A stretch of 45,496 nt of DNA from an uncultured Dorea sp. (GTDB lineage Bacteria > Bacillota > Clostridia > Lachnospirales > Lachnospiraceae). Both the position numbers and the translations under genes were made by a program. The stretch is taken from contig CANDQP010000010.1 in the NCBI GenBank assembly GCA_947388185.1, forward strand, positions 1-45,496. Reading direction: 5' to 3'. The first letter of the stretch is position 1, and each line of letters opens with the position of its first letter. Below the pieces are notes generated by a model that worked only from the letters and a program-made list of their open reading frames with translations, searched no databases and was not told where the DNA came from. This document shows, piece by piece, positions 25,841 through 34,871 of this stretch.

Positions 25841-27427
25841 ATGGGGATTTACCTTAACCCTGGGAACAGTGGGTTTGAACAGATATGCAGAGGAGAATAT
25901 GTCGATAAGACAGGTCTTATCAAGTTGGTCAATCAGAGGATATACGGACCTGATAACTTGCTCTGTATCAGCAGGCCCCGTCGCTTTGGCAAATCCTATG
26001 CGGCGAAGATGTTATGTGCATATTACGACTGTTCCTGTGATTCACGCCGGTTGTTTGAAAAGAAGAAAATAGCCGGAACGAAGGCATATAGTGCTCATTT
26101 AAACCAATATAATGTAATTTATCTGGATATTATCGGTTTCATATCAGCCGCCCGGAGGCAGGGGATTTCTCTCAGAGAAGTACCGAATATCATTGTTGAG
26201 ACAATCCGTGACGAACTGTTTTTGCTTGATCCTGAATTGCCGTCGGAGAAGAGCTTTACGGAGTGCCTGATCCGCCATGCTGAGAAGCCGAATGGAAGGA
26301 CGTTTATATTCATCATTGACGAATGGGATGCGATGATCCGTGAAGCGGCAAATGACAAAATAGCGCAGAAGGCTTATTTGAACCTGCTTAGAGAATGGTT
26401 TAAAAACAGTAATTTCACATCCAAAGCAGTTGCTGCCGCATATATGACGGGAATTTTACCGATTAAGAAGGATGGGGCGCAATCTGCGATTTCAGATTTT
26501 CAGGAGTATTCGATCCTGAATCCGGGTCAGTTTGCAGAGTTTACCGGATTTACTGAGCAGGAAGTCAGAAGACTTTGCAAAAAGAAGAGAATGGATTTTG
26601 AAGAAGTAAAATTCTGGTATGACGGATACGATTTTTCAGAAAATAGGTCGGTTTATAATCCGTTTTCTGTTTCTAGGGCTATGGCGGTGAAGGAGTGTCA
26701 TTCTTTCTGGAGAGAATCATCAGCGGCAGAATCATTGATGACTTATATTAATATGGATTTTGACGGCATGCAGGAGATTATCTCACGATTGATTACCGGG
26801 GAAGAGCTTGAGATATATACAGGAAGTTTTGAGAATGATTTTGAAACATTTAGAAGCAGGGATGATATTCTCACGCTTCTTATCCATTTGGGTTATTTAA
26901 CATACAAGAATTCCGACCATACTGTGAGGATTCCAAATGAAGAAGTTCGCGGTGAATTCAGAAATATCTTAGAAAGAGAAGATGTAAATCATAAATGGAT
27001 GGAATTGATCCGTCGTTCACAGAAGCTTCTGGATGATACGATTTCCGGGAATGAAGAAGCGGTCGCGGATGCCATTGGGGAAATCAGAGAAGAACAATAT
27101 GCTCCTCAATATTACAATAACGAACAGTCGCTGAGGTCGGTGATCAAGTTTGCATACATTGTAACATTTGGCCGTTATATGAAGATTGAGGAAATGCCGT
27201 CTGGAAAGGGAATAGCAGATATTGTGTTTATTCCCAAAAGACTGTATAATCTTCCGGCGCTGGTTGTCGAGTTGAAATGGAATAAGACCTCTGGCGGGGC
27301 GATCAGCCAGATAAAGGCTAAGAAATATCCGGAAGTCATTGAGGATTATGGCGGAGAAGTTTTGTTGGTAGGAATTAATTATGATGAGAAGACGAAAACA
27401 CATTCTTGTAAGATAGAGAGGATTTAG
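25841..27427 (+). CDS. AAA-ATPase-like/PD-(D/E)XK protein, tandem copy 1
   Basis: 528 residues. It starts MGIYLNPGNSGF with AGGAAGGAGG in front. Landmarks: YVDKTGLI, P-loop SRPRRFGKSYA (about 44-54), Walker B FIFIIDEWDAMIR (about 157-169), the block AAYMTGILPIKKDGAQSAIS, then the nuclease-fold core with Asp in GIADIVF, E-x-K in VVELKWNK (about 475) and a Gln in AISQIKAKKY. The end is KTHSCKIERI. It is the same superfamily as 23749-25455 but a different subgroup, and clearly a duplicate of the gene 28 nt downstream. Confidence 0.9.
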   Translation: MGIYLNPGNSGFEQICRGEYVDKTGLIKLVNQRIYGPDNLLCISRPRRFGKSYAAKMLCAYYDCSCDSRRLFEKKKIAGTKAYSAHLNQYNVIYLDIIGFISAARRQGISLREVPNIIVETIRDELFLLDPELPSEKSFTECLIRHAEKPNGRTFIFIIDEWDAMIREAANDKIAQKAYLNLLREWFKNSNFTSKAVAAAYMTGILPIKKDGAQSAISDFQEYSILNPGQFAEFTGFTEQEVRRLCKKKRMDFEEVKFWYDGYDFSENRSVYNPFSVSRAMAVKECHSFWRESSAAESLMTYINMDFDGMQEIISRLITGEELEIYTGSFENDFETFRSRDDILTLLIHLGYLTYKNSDHTVRIPNEEVRGEFRNILEREDVNHKWMELIRRSQKLLDDTISGNEEAVADAIGEIREEQYAPQYYNNEQSLRSVIKFAYIVTFGRYMKIEEMPSGKGIADIVFIPKRLYNLPALVVELKWNKTSGGAISQIKAKKYPEVIEDYGGEVLLVGINYDEKTKTHSCKIERI

Positions 27428-27455
27428 AGGAAGAGTATTCGAAGGGAGACAGGAA

Positions 27456-29060
27456 ATGGGTATATATGTGAATCCTGGAAACAGCGGTTTTGCCGAAATC
27501 AATGATCAGGATTATGTGGATAAGACGATGCTGATTGAACAGATCAATTGGACGGTCGGGAAAAAGAACAAGCTCACATGTGTCAGCAGACCGCGGCGTT
27601 TTGGAAAATCTTATGCTGCGAAAATGCTTGCTGCATATTATGATTGTTCTTGTGATTCTCAAGAGTTGTTTTCCGATAAGAAAATTGCAGGGACATTGGA
27701 TTATAGGAATCATTTGAACAAGTACAGCGTAATCTATCTAGATATCACCGCTTTTACAGCTGATGCTCAGATGCAGAATCGTTCATTGCAGGATGTTCCC
27801 AGCATGATTCAGGAGGCGATTCTAAAGGATCTGGCAGAGTGTGGATTCCAGGTTCAGAATGGAGATAGTCTGAACAATAATCTTCTGCGTATCGTCGGAC
27901 AGCCGGATGGGAAGCGGTTTGTGTTCATAATCGATGAATGGGATGCGGTGATTCGAGAGGCGAAAGAAGATCCTGAAGCGCAGAAGAAATTCCTGACCTT
28001 CCTCAGGGGGTGGTTTAAGAACGGCCAATTTACCCCGAAGGTTGTGGCGGCTGCCTATATGACGGGGATTCTTCCGATCAAGAAGGATGGTTCCCAGTCG
28101 GCAATCTCTGATTTCAGAGAATATAGTATGATAAAGCCGAGGCGGTACGGCGAATTTGTGGGATTTACGGAAGCAGAAGTCAGAAGCCTGTGTGAAGAAA
28201 ACAGGATCAGTTTTGAATCCATGAAGCGATGGTATGATGGATACAAATTTAAGGAAGTGGGTTCTGTTTATAATCCTAATTCGGTAATTCAGGCTGTAGA
28301 TAATGATGACTTTGACTCTTATTGGACAGAAACCTCCGCGGCAGAAGGTTTGATGGATTATATCAGTCGGGGATATAAGGATCTTACAAGAACCATTGCC
28401 GAGTTAATTGGAGGTGTTGATGTAAAGGTCAGTATCACTGGATTTGCCAATGATCTTACAATGTTTAGAGGAAGAGACGATGTTTTGACCTTGATGATTC
28501 ATCTTGGTTATCTGGCGTACGACTCCGAGAATCAGACAGTCAGGATTCCGAATGAGGAGATCAAGCTGGAGTTTCAGAAGGCTGTTCGTGAAGTAAAACA
28601 TGAAGCTACGATGAAACGCTTAGAGGAAAGTGATCAGCTGTTCTATGATACTATACATGAGAATGCTGATGCAGTTGCTTCACAGATTGAAAAGATTCAT
28701 TTGGAAGAAACGGTGCCTTTACACTATAATAAAGAAGACAGTTTGAGGAGTGTGATCAAACTTGCATATTACACATATCGGGATTATTACGTGCAGTTTG
28801 AAGAGCTTTCCGGCGGCGAAGGATTTGCGGATGTAGTCTACTTTCCTCGTCATGATTCAGATTGGCCGACTTTGATCATAGAGTTAAAATGGAATAAATC
28901 TGCCCAAGGCGCCATTGACCAGATTTTGAATAAGAGATATGCGGACGTTGCAGAAAGATTCGGTACTGATATTTTGTTAGTTGGGATTAATTACGAGAAA
29001 AACGCTCCTTCCGGCAAGAGAAGGCATACATGCAATATTGTCAAATACAAGGTAAAATAG
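27456..29060 (+). CDS. AAA-ATPase-like/PD-(D/E)XK protein, tandem copy 2
   Basis: 534 residues, collinear with the preceding gene: MGIYVNPGNSGF, P-loop SRPRRFGKSYA, Walker B FVFIIDEWDAVIR, block AAYMTGILPIKKDGSQSAIS, nuclease-fold Asp in GFADVVY, E-x-K in IIELKWNK and Gln in AIDQILNKRY. The copies differ throughout, so the duplication is old or was selected to diverge. The 28-nt spacing suggests one transcript. The ends differ (RHTCNIVKYKVK). All nuclease-fold residues are kept, so both copies are probably functional. Confidence 0.9.
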   Translation: MGIYVNPGNSGFAEINDQDYVDKTMLIEQINWTVGKKNKLTCVSRPRRFGKSYAAKMLAAYYDCSCDSQELFSDKKIAGTLDYRNHLNKYSVIYLDITAFTADAQMQNRSLQDVPSMIQEAILKDLAECGFQVQNGDSLNNNLLRIVGQPDGKRFVFIIDEWDAVIREAKEDPEAQKKFLTFLRGWFKNGQFTPKVVAAAYMTGILPIKKDGSQSAISDFREYSMIKPRRYGEFVGFTEAEVRSLCEENRISFESMKRWYDGYKFKEVGSVYNPNSVIQAVDNDDFDSYWTETSAAEGLMDYISRGYKDLTRTIAELIGGVDVKVSITGFANDLTMFRGRDDVLTLMIHLGYLAYDSENQTVRIPNEEIKLEFQKAVREVKHEATMKRLEESDQLFYDTIHENADAVASQIEKIHLEETVPLHYNKEDSLRSVIKLAYYTYRDYYVQFEELSGGEGFADVVYFPRHDSDWPTLIIELKWNKSAQGAIDQILNKRYADVAERFGTDILLVGINYEKNAPSGKRRHTCNIVKYKVK

Positions 29061-29110
29061 TAGCAAGTGTGATTATATAATTCGAAAAATTTACAGGGAG
29101 GACACACACC

Positions 29111-30133
29111 ATGAGAAAAGTAAAGGTAGGAATTGCAGGTCTTGGAAGATTAGGGAAGGTACATGCGCGGAATCTTGCATTCAAGATCCCCAATGCAGAA
29201 TTGACGGCGGCATGTTCCATCATACCGGCCGAACTGGAATATGCCAGGGAGGAACTGGGAGTTGCGGATGTTTATGAGGATTACAGGGAGATGCTGGCAC
29301 AGGCGGATATTGACGCGGTTGCGATCGTTACTACGAGCGGCGAGCACTGCTGGCAGATCGCGGCGGCGTTGGATGCGGGAAAGCATGTATTTACCGACAA
29401 GCCGCTGGGAGTTACGGTAGAGGAATGCAGGCTTGCTGAAGCTGCAGTGGAGCGGCATCCGGAGTCAGTCTTTTTCTTAGGCTTCATGCGCCGTTACGAT
29501 CCGTCCTATGCTTATGCCAAGAAGAAGATCGAGGAAGGAGTGATCGGGACTCCTTATATGTTGAAGGGTGCGGGGATATAGCCTGAGGCGTTGGTGGAAG
29601 GTGCGATTCGGTTTGCGGCGACAAGCGGCGGTATCTTCATAGATATGGCGATCCATGATATAGATCTAATGCGCTGGTTCTTAGGCTCCGATCCGGTAGA
29701 AGTGTACGCGGCGGGAGCTACTTTTAAGCATCCTGAATTCGTGGAAGCGGGAGACGACGAGACGGGAGCAGCTATGTACAAATGTGCCAACGGCGCGCTT
29801 GGAATCATCCATGTAGGGAGAACGGCTGCCCATGGATACCATATAGAGACGGAGATCATCGGTACGGAGGGGGCGCTTCGGATCAGTCCTGTGCCGGAGA
29901 AGAATCTGTGTATGATCTATGATAAGAACGGTGCGGTGACAGAGTGTGTGAGCGGGTTTCCGGAGAGATTCGCGGAGGCCTATCTGCTGGAGATGCAGGA
30001 ATTTGTCGATTGTGTCGCTGACGGGAAGAAACCGGAAGTCACGGTATATGACGGGACGAAGTCTACGCAGATTGGATTTGCTACGACACAGGCCTGGAAG
30101 ACTGGCAATATCGTGAAGATTCAGTATAATTAG
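29111..30133 (+). pseudogene. Gfo/Idh/MocA family oxidoreductase interrupted by one in-frame TAG
   Basis: An otherwise intact reading frame of 340 codons, with a single TAG at 29579-29581 (codon 157). The N-terminal NAD Rossmann domain (VGIAGLGRLGKVHARNL), the dehydrogenase motif FTDKPLGVT and the downstream catalytic region (SGGIFIDMAIHDIDLMRWFLG, about 176-196) are all present in the same frame, with no frameshift. It resembles inositol 2-dehydrogenase-type sugar oxidoreductases. The upstream AGGGAGG site is strong. The TAG splits the fold between cofactor and substrate domains, so without read-through the product should be inactive. A sequencing error is possible. It probably once worked with the zinc dehydrogenase next door. 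Confidence 0.85.
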
Positions 30134-30168
30134 CGGTCTAATATGTTTGTTAGGTATAGCACATTTTG

Positions 30169-30213
30169 CAATTGGGGACGCAGTAAAATTCAATTTTACT
30201 ACGTCCCCAATTG
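30169..30213. repeat. 45-nt REP-like palindrome
   Basis: Arms of 22 nt (30169-30190 and 30192-30213) pair with one mismatch around a single base, with the core GGGGACGCAGT/ACTACGTCCCC. A degenerate partial copy (ACGTCTCTAATTGA) follows at 30218-30231. It lies between convergent genes, so it may terminate both, but its form resembles repeated palindromes mobilised by RAYT-type transposases. Confidence 0.6.
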
Positions 30214-30230
30214 ATTACGTCTCTAATTGA

Positions 30231-31259
30231 TCAGTTCTGCGGCAGTACGACAACCTTCACAGAATCATTCGCCATCTGTTTCTTGATAGCTTCTTCTAAC
30301 TGTTCTGTCGGATACCGGTGTGTGATCAGCGGCTTTAAGTTCAGGCGTTTCTCGCTGATCAGGCTGGCCGCGCGGTACTGTGTATCCGGATTAACGAAAG
30401 ATCCCTTGATAGTAAGCTCCTTCTGGAATACATCGATCAACGGCAGTTCGAAGGTAGCGGTAGGATTCGGCACGCTGAAAAGCAGGATCTTGCCGCCCCT
30501 TCCGGCGATATGGACAGCCTGTCCAACGGCGACCGGTATGCCGACACATTCGATAACGACATCAGCGCAGTCCTTCCCGATGGTTGTCTGAAGCTGTTCC
30601 TTAAGGTCTCCTGCCATAGGATCGATGGCCGCATCAGCGCCCAGGGAGATGGCAAGATCTCGTCTCATCTCTACAGGCTCGCTGACAACGACCTTGGAGG
30701 CGCCGCTGATCCTTGCGAGCTGCGCCATGATCTGTCCGATGGCTCCGCCACCGACGATGCAGACGGTATCCCCCTGTGTAATGCCGATATTGTCGATGCC
30801 GCGCAGGCAGCAGGCAACCGGCTCTGCCATGGCTGCTTCCTCATAATCTACATCAGGTGACAGCAGGATCGCTTGTTTCTCCGGCACAGCACAGTAGGCT
30901 TCGAAACCTCCGTTCTGATTGACACCGACGGCGCTCATGGAAGAGCAGTAATTCTTCTTGCCGTTCAGGCAGTAGTCACAGTTCCCGCAGTACATGTTGG
31001 GGTCAACGGTTACCTTGTCCCCGACCTTGATTCGGGAGGTTCCGGGTGCGCATTCAACGACTTCCCCGGAGAATTCGTGTCCGAGAACTACGGGTACGGT
31101 AGCTTCTGTGGCGCCTGGAGATCCGTGGAAGATGTGAACATCTGTACCGCAGATGCCGCATGCCATTACCTTGATGAGGATCTCTCCGTCTTTGAGAGAG
31201 GGGGTCTCCAGTTCACGAGTTTCGATGGTTTCTTTTCCTAAATATACGGCTGCTTTCAT
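30231..31259 (-). CDS. Zinc-dependent medium-chain alcohol/polyol dehydrogenase
   Basis: 342 residues. Catalytic zinc site CGICGTDVHIFHG (about 34-46) and GHEFSGEVVE (about 61-70), structural zinc site CGNCDYCLNGKKNYC (about 93-107), and NAD-binding motif VGGGAIGQIMAQ (about 168-179). It belongs to the sorbitol/threonine/butanediol dehydrogenase group, oxidising a secondary alcohol of a polyol or sugar with NAD(P). It follows the two alpha-glucosidase genes on the same strand after a 119-nt gap with a palindrome, and it faces the broken Gfo/Idh gene. The substrate is not predictable. Confidence 0.9.
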   Translation of the reverse strand: MKAAVYLGKETIETRELETPSLKDGEILIKVMACGICGTDVHIFHGSPGATEATVPVVLGHEFSGEVVECAPGTSRIKVGDKVTVDPNMYCGNCDYCLNGKKNYCSSMSAVGVNQNGGFEAYCAVPEKQAILLSPDVDYEEAAMAEPVACCLRGIDNIGITQGDTVCIVGGGAIGQIMAQLARISGASKVVVSEPVEMRRDLAISLGADAAIDPMAGDLKEQLQTTIGKDCADVVIECVGIPVAVGQAVHIAGRGGKILLFSVPNPTATFELPLIDVFQKELTIKGSFVNPDTQYRAASLISEKRLNLKPLITHRYPTEQLEEAIKKQMANDSVKVVVLPQN

Positions 31260-31288
31260 TTTGTATCTCCTTGCATATTCTTAGAGGT

Positions 31289-31313
31289 GCAATAAGGAAT
31301 CATTCCTTATTGC
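31289..31313. repeat. Perfect 12-bp palindrome between alpha-glucosidase and dehydrogenase genes
   Basis: GCAATAAGGAAT (31289-31300) and ATTCCTTATTGC (31302-31313) are exact reverse complements around one base. There is no T-run on either strand, so an operator dyad or RNA-processing hairpin fits as well as a terminator. It is 30 nt upstream of the dehydrogenase start. Confidence 0.65.
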
Positions 31314-31378
31314 TGGTTGATATGTGATATCCCTGGACGCGTTAGCGGTCCGCCGGATGAATCTATTATATCATATAT

Positions 31379-33043
31379 TTATCTTATGAGCACGAAAGCT
31401 TCGTAAGGTTTTACAATAATATTGTTCTTACCATAATCATTTTCCATATTAGAGATCAGGCAGGAAGCGCCTGTGAATTCTTCCGGTATGGTAAATGCGG
31501 TATCCTGGTCGGTGAAGTTTGTGACTACTAAGAGTTTCTGTTCATCCAATGTCCTGGTGTAGACGAATAATTCTTCGCTGTCTTCCATCAGAGGCTCATA
31601 CTTGCCGTATACCATGATCGGATTCTCTTTCCTGAGAGCGATCAGCTTCTTATAATAATGGAATACGGAGTTCGGATCTTTGGTCTCGGCTTTGGCATTG
31701 ATCTCCTTATAATTCGGATTGACTGGGATCCATGGAGTCCCGGAGGTGAAACCAGCATGGTCGCTTTCGTCCCACTGTACCGGTGTCCTGGCATTGTCAC
31801 GGCTTCTGAAGATGATGCACGGCCAGAAGTCTTCATGGGATACCTGTCCGCTTAAGCACCATTCCTTGTAAGCATTGATGCTCTCGATGTCACGGAAATC
31901 ATCCGGACTCTGGAACGGGTAGTTCGTCATGCCAAGCTCTTCGCCCTGATAGATGTAGGGGGAGCCCTGCATCATATGGAGGCAGGTGGCAAGCATCTTG
32001 GCGGAAGCTTCCCGGTACTTAGGCCTGTCATCTCCGAAGCGGGATACAGCCCTTGGCTGATCGTGGTTGTCCCAGAATATGCTGTTCCATGCCTTGCCGT
32101 ACAGATCCATCTGCCAGCGGCTTAAGATTGCTTTTAACTTGGTAAGCTGCCATTTCTTGTCATCCCATTTGCCGTATTTGCCATGATTGTCAACGTGCTC
32201 GAACTGGAATACCATATTAAGCTCGTTCGTGTCTTCTCCCGCATACTGCTTGGCCAGTTCGGTGGTGACACCGGGAGTCTCGCCGACCGTCATGATGTCG
32301 TATTTGGATAATACTCTTTCGTTCATTTCTCTTAGGTATTTGTGGATGTTAGGGCCGTGTATGCAGTACGGGGAGTAATCGCCGTAGAAATCGGTCACTT
32401 TGCCGTCCGGCATTTCCTCGGTCTTAGAGATCATACTGATCACGTCCATACGGAATCCGTCAATACCTTTGTCGCACCACCAGGTCATCATATTGAAGAC
32501 TTCGTCGCGGACTTTTGGGTTATCCCAGTTCAGGTCCGGCTGCTTCTTAGAGAACAGATGCAGGTAATACATTGCGGTCTCTTCATCATACTGCCATGCG
32601 GAACCGCTGAAACAGGAGCCCCAGTTATTGGGAGGCGTCTGAGCATCCTTTCCCTCTCTCCAGATATAGTAATCCCGGTATTCGTTTTCTTTTGACTTGC
32701 GGCTCTCCATAAACCATTTGTGCTCGTCGGAGGTATGGTTTACCACCAGATCCATGACCACGCGAAGTCCTCTCTTATGAGCCTCTGCAAGCATCTCGTC
32801 GAAGTCCTCCATGGTTCCGAATTCGTCCATGATCGCCTGATAATCGCTGATATCGTAACCGTTGTCGTCGTTTGGTGATTTATAAATGGGAGAGAGCCAG
32901 ATCACGTCGATCCCCAGGTATTTCAGATAATCCAGACGGCTTGTGATTCCCTTGATGTCTCCGATACCGTCTCCGTTGCTGTCCATAAAGCTGCGAGGGT
33001 AGATCTGATAGATCACAGCCTCTTTCCACCATGTTCTTTTCAT
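31379..33043 (-). CDS. malL: GH13_31 alpha-glucosidase, oligo-1,6-glucosidase type
   Basis: 554 residues, intracellular. GH13 regions: I, DLVVNHTS; the subfamily 31 marker QPDLNWDNP; II, GFRMDVISM with the nucleophile Asp; III, VGETPG with the acid/base Glu; IV, FWDNHDQPR. The residue after the nucleophile is Val, which in characterised GH13_31 enzymes goes with alpha-1,6 (isomaltose-type) activity. It lies 59 nt downstream of a second GH13_31 gene on the same strand. The symbol is by similarity; sucrose-isomerase or trehalose-6-phosphate hydrolase activities remain possible. Confidence 0.88.
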   Translation of the reverse strand: MKRTWWKEAVIYQIYPRSFMDSNGDGIGDIKGITSRLDYLKYLGIDVIWLSPIYKSPNDDNGYDISDYQAIMDEFGTMEDFDEMLAEAHKRGLRVVMDLVVNHTSDEHKWFMESRKSKENEYRDYYIWREGKDAQTPPNNWGSCFSGSAWQYDEETAMYYLHLFSKKQPDLNWDNPKVRDEVFNMMTWWCDKGIDGFRMDVISMISKTEEMPDGKVTDFYGDYSPYCIHGPNIHKYLREMNERVLSKYDIMTVGETPGVTTELAKQYAGEDTNELNMVFQFEHVDNHGKYGKWDDKKWQLTKLKAILSRWQMDLYGKAWNSIFWDNHDQPRAVSRFGDDRPKYREASAKMLATCLHMMQGSPYIYQGEELGMTNYPFQSPDDFRDIESINAYKEWCLSGQVSHEDFWPCIIFRSRDNARTPVQWDESDHAGFTSGTPWIPVNPNYKEINAKAETKDPNSVFHYYKKLIALRKENPIMVYGKYEPLMEDSEELFVYTRTLDEQKLLVVTNFTDQDTAFTIPEEFTGASCLISNMENDYGKNNIIVKPYEAFVLIR

Positions 33044-33055
33044 AATTCCTATCCT

Positions 33056-33093
33056 TTCTATAAAAATGTCTGTTCTATTCTATAAAAATGTCT
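33056..33093. repeat. Two exact 16-bp direct repeats, 22 bp apart
   Basis: TTCTATAAAAATGTCT occurs at 33056-33071 and 33078-33093, just upstream (minus sense) of the malL start. The 22-bp period is two helical turns, so it may be a regulator site. It may also be a simple slippage duplication. Confidence 0.7.
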
Positions 33094-33102
33094 AAATATC
33101 TG

Positions 33103-34788
33103 TCACATATTTTCATGCGCCGGCTGCATTTCCAGAATGACTGCCTGATAACCCAAAAGCTTCAGTGTATTGCCTTCCTGTGCAAGATCGTGATAATTAT
33201 TCAGCAGTATCTTCTTATATCCGCCGGGAAGGATGACTTCCTGTTCTTCCTTCTGATAATTGCCGATCACCAGCAGGGTCTTATCGCCCTTGCGGTAATA
33301 TGCCATCAGATTATGCTGTTCTTCAAGGTATGGCTCCAATGTACCGTACACGACCGTCTCTTTGTATTCCGTCGCTTTGCGGAGTGCGATCAGCTCTTTA
33401 TAGAAGCTTCGCACAGAATCAGGATCGTGCTGCTGGGCCTTGGCATTGATGGAAGTGTAATTCGGGTTCACCTTAAGCCACGGTTTTCCGGCTGTAAATC
33501 CGGCATTTGCCGTGTCGGACCACTGCATTGGCGTCCTGGCGTTGTCGCGGCTGAATTTGGCTACGGCTCTCAGCGCGTCTTCCGGTGTCAGGCCTGCATC
33601 CAGGGCAACCTGGTATTCATCCAGGGTGGAGATATCGTCGATCTCGTCGATAGAAGAGAAAGGCACGTTCTCCATTCCAAGTTCCTGTCCCTGATAGATA
33701 AACGGAAGTCCCCTCAGCATGAAGTTCAATGCGGCGAGCATCTTCTTGCTCTGTACATTGCAGTCGCCTTCCGGGATGTAACGGCTGACGCCGCGGGGTT
33801 CATCATGGTTCTCGATGATATTGGAGAGAAAACCGATCTCCCCGATCTTAGCCTGGGATTCAAAGCAGCATCTCTTATAATCGTCCGGCGTGATGGGCGC
33901 GGCATCGTACCAGCCCTTGTCGCTGTTTCCGAAGATCGTCTCATTAAAATCAAACATGCTGGAGAAATAGCCGTTCTCACCGATGAAATCAGGAATCTCT
34001 TCCGGTTTTTCGTTGAATACTTCGCCCACTGAGAATGCGTCGTATTTCCTGAAGGTACGTTCCTGCATCTCTCCGAGGAATTCCCCGATACCATTGGCTT
34101 CCCTCAGCATGAACTGGATACTGCACAGTCCGTCCGGCCGGTCAGGTTCATAGTTCTTAAAAGGGCTTGCCTTCTTGATATTGATGATCGCGTCAATGCG
34201 GAATCCGCCGAGACCCTTGTCAAGCCACCAGTTGATATTCTTGTAAACCTCTTCGCGAAGTTCGGGATTCTCCCAGTTCAGATCCGGCTGTTTTTTGTGG
34301 AACACATGCAGGTATTGCTTGTCTGTTCCGGGCAAGTCTTCCCAGACAGGACCGCCGAAGTAAGAGCGCCAGTTGGTAGGAAGTTCCCCGTCCTTCTTAT
34401 CCCGCAGATAGAAGAAGTTGCCGTATTTGCCGTCTGGATCCTCGCAGGCCTTTTTGAACCATTCGTGTTCGTCGGAACAGTGATTGACCACCAGATCCAT
34501 CAGGATGTACATATTTCTTTTTTTGGTTTCTGCGATCAATTGTTCCATATCTGCCATTGTACCGAAGCGAGGGTCGATATCATAGTAATCGGAAATATCA
34601 TATCCTTCGTCGGCCAGTGGAGAAGGGTAGCAGGGGGAGAGCCAGATAATGTCTACCCCTAAGTCTTGCAGATAATCAAGCTTGCTTATAATACCGGGAA
34701 TATCGCCGATTCCGTCCCCGTTGGAATCGTAGAAGCTCTTTGGATAGATCTGATAAGCTACTTTGTCATGCCACCATTTTTTAGTCAT
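33103..34788 (-). CDS. GH13_31 alpha-glucosidase, alpha-1,4 type
   Basis: 561 residues from the ATG at 34788; the in-frame ATG at 34794 is only 1-2 nt from GGAGG and is unlikely. GH13 regions: DLVVNHCS (I), QPDLNWENP (subfamily 31), GFRIDAIIN (II, nucleophile Asp), VGEVFN (III, Glu), IIENHDEPRG (IV). The residue after the nucleophile is Ala, which in characterised relatives fits alpha-1,4 (maltose-type) specificity, in contrast to the Val of the next gene. No signal peptide. It is preceded by a good promoter, with an AraC regulator just upstream on the same strand. Confidence 0.88.
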   Translation of the reverse strand: MTKKWWHDKVAYQIYPKSFYDSNGDGIGDIPGIISKLDYLQDLGVDIIWLSPCYPSPLADEGYDISDYYDIDPRFGTMADMEQLIAETKKRNMYILMDLVVNHCSDEHEWFKKACEDPDGKYGNFFYLRDKKDGELPTNWRSYFGGPVWEDLPGTDKQYLHVFHKKQPDLNWENPELREEVYKNINWWLDKGLGGFRIDAIINIKKASPFKNYEPDRPDGLCSIQFMLREANGIGEFLGEMQERTFRKYDAFSVGEVFNEKPEEIPDFIGENGYFSSMFDFNETIFGNSDKGWYDAAPITPDDYKRCCFESQAKIGEIGFLSNIIENHDEPRGVSRYIPEGDCNVQSKKMLAALNFMLRGLPFIYQGQELGMENVPFSSIDEIDDISTLDEYQVALDAGLTPEDALRAVAKFSRDNARTPMQWSDTANAGFTAGKPWLKVNPNYTSINAKAQQHDPDSVRSFYKELIALRKATEYKETVVYGTLEPYLEEQHNLMAYYRKGDKTLLVIGNYQKEEQEVILPGGYKKILLNNYHDLAQEGNTLKLLGYQAVILEMQPAHENM

Positions 34789-34823
34789 AATCATACCTCC
34801 GCTTTTGCTGTTCTTTACGACTT

Positions 34824-34852
34824 ATTATAGTTGCATGTGAACCTTTTGTCTT
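34824..34852 (-). promoter_or_regulatory. Predicted promoter of the alpha-glucosidase genes
   Basis: On the minus strand AAGACA (34847-34852), 17 nt, perfect TATAAT (34824-34829); start near 34817, about 29 nt before the start codon. The -35 is weak, consistent with activation by the adjacent AraC-type protein. Confidence 0.55.
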
Positions 34853-34871
34853 ATATTTATCTGATGAAAAA

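Noticed and set aside
33088-34032. 314-codon plus-strand frame over the GH13_31 gene
   Set aside because: Antisense shadow of an enzyme with all catalytic motifs; no start signal.
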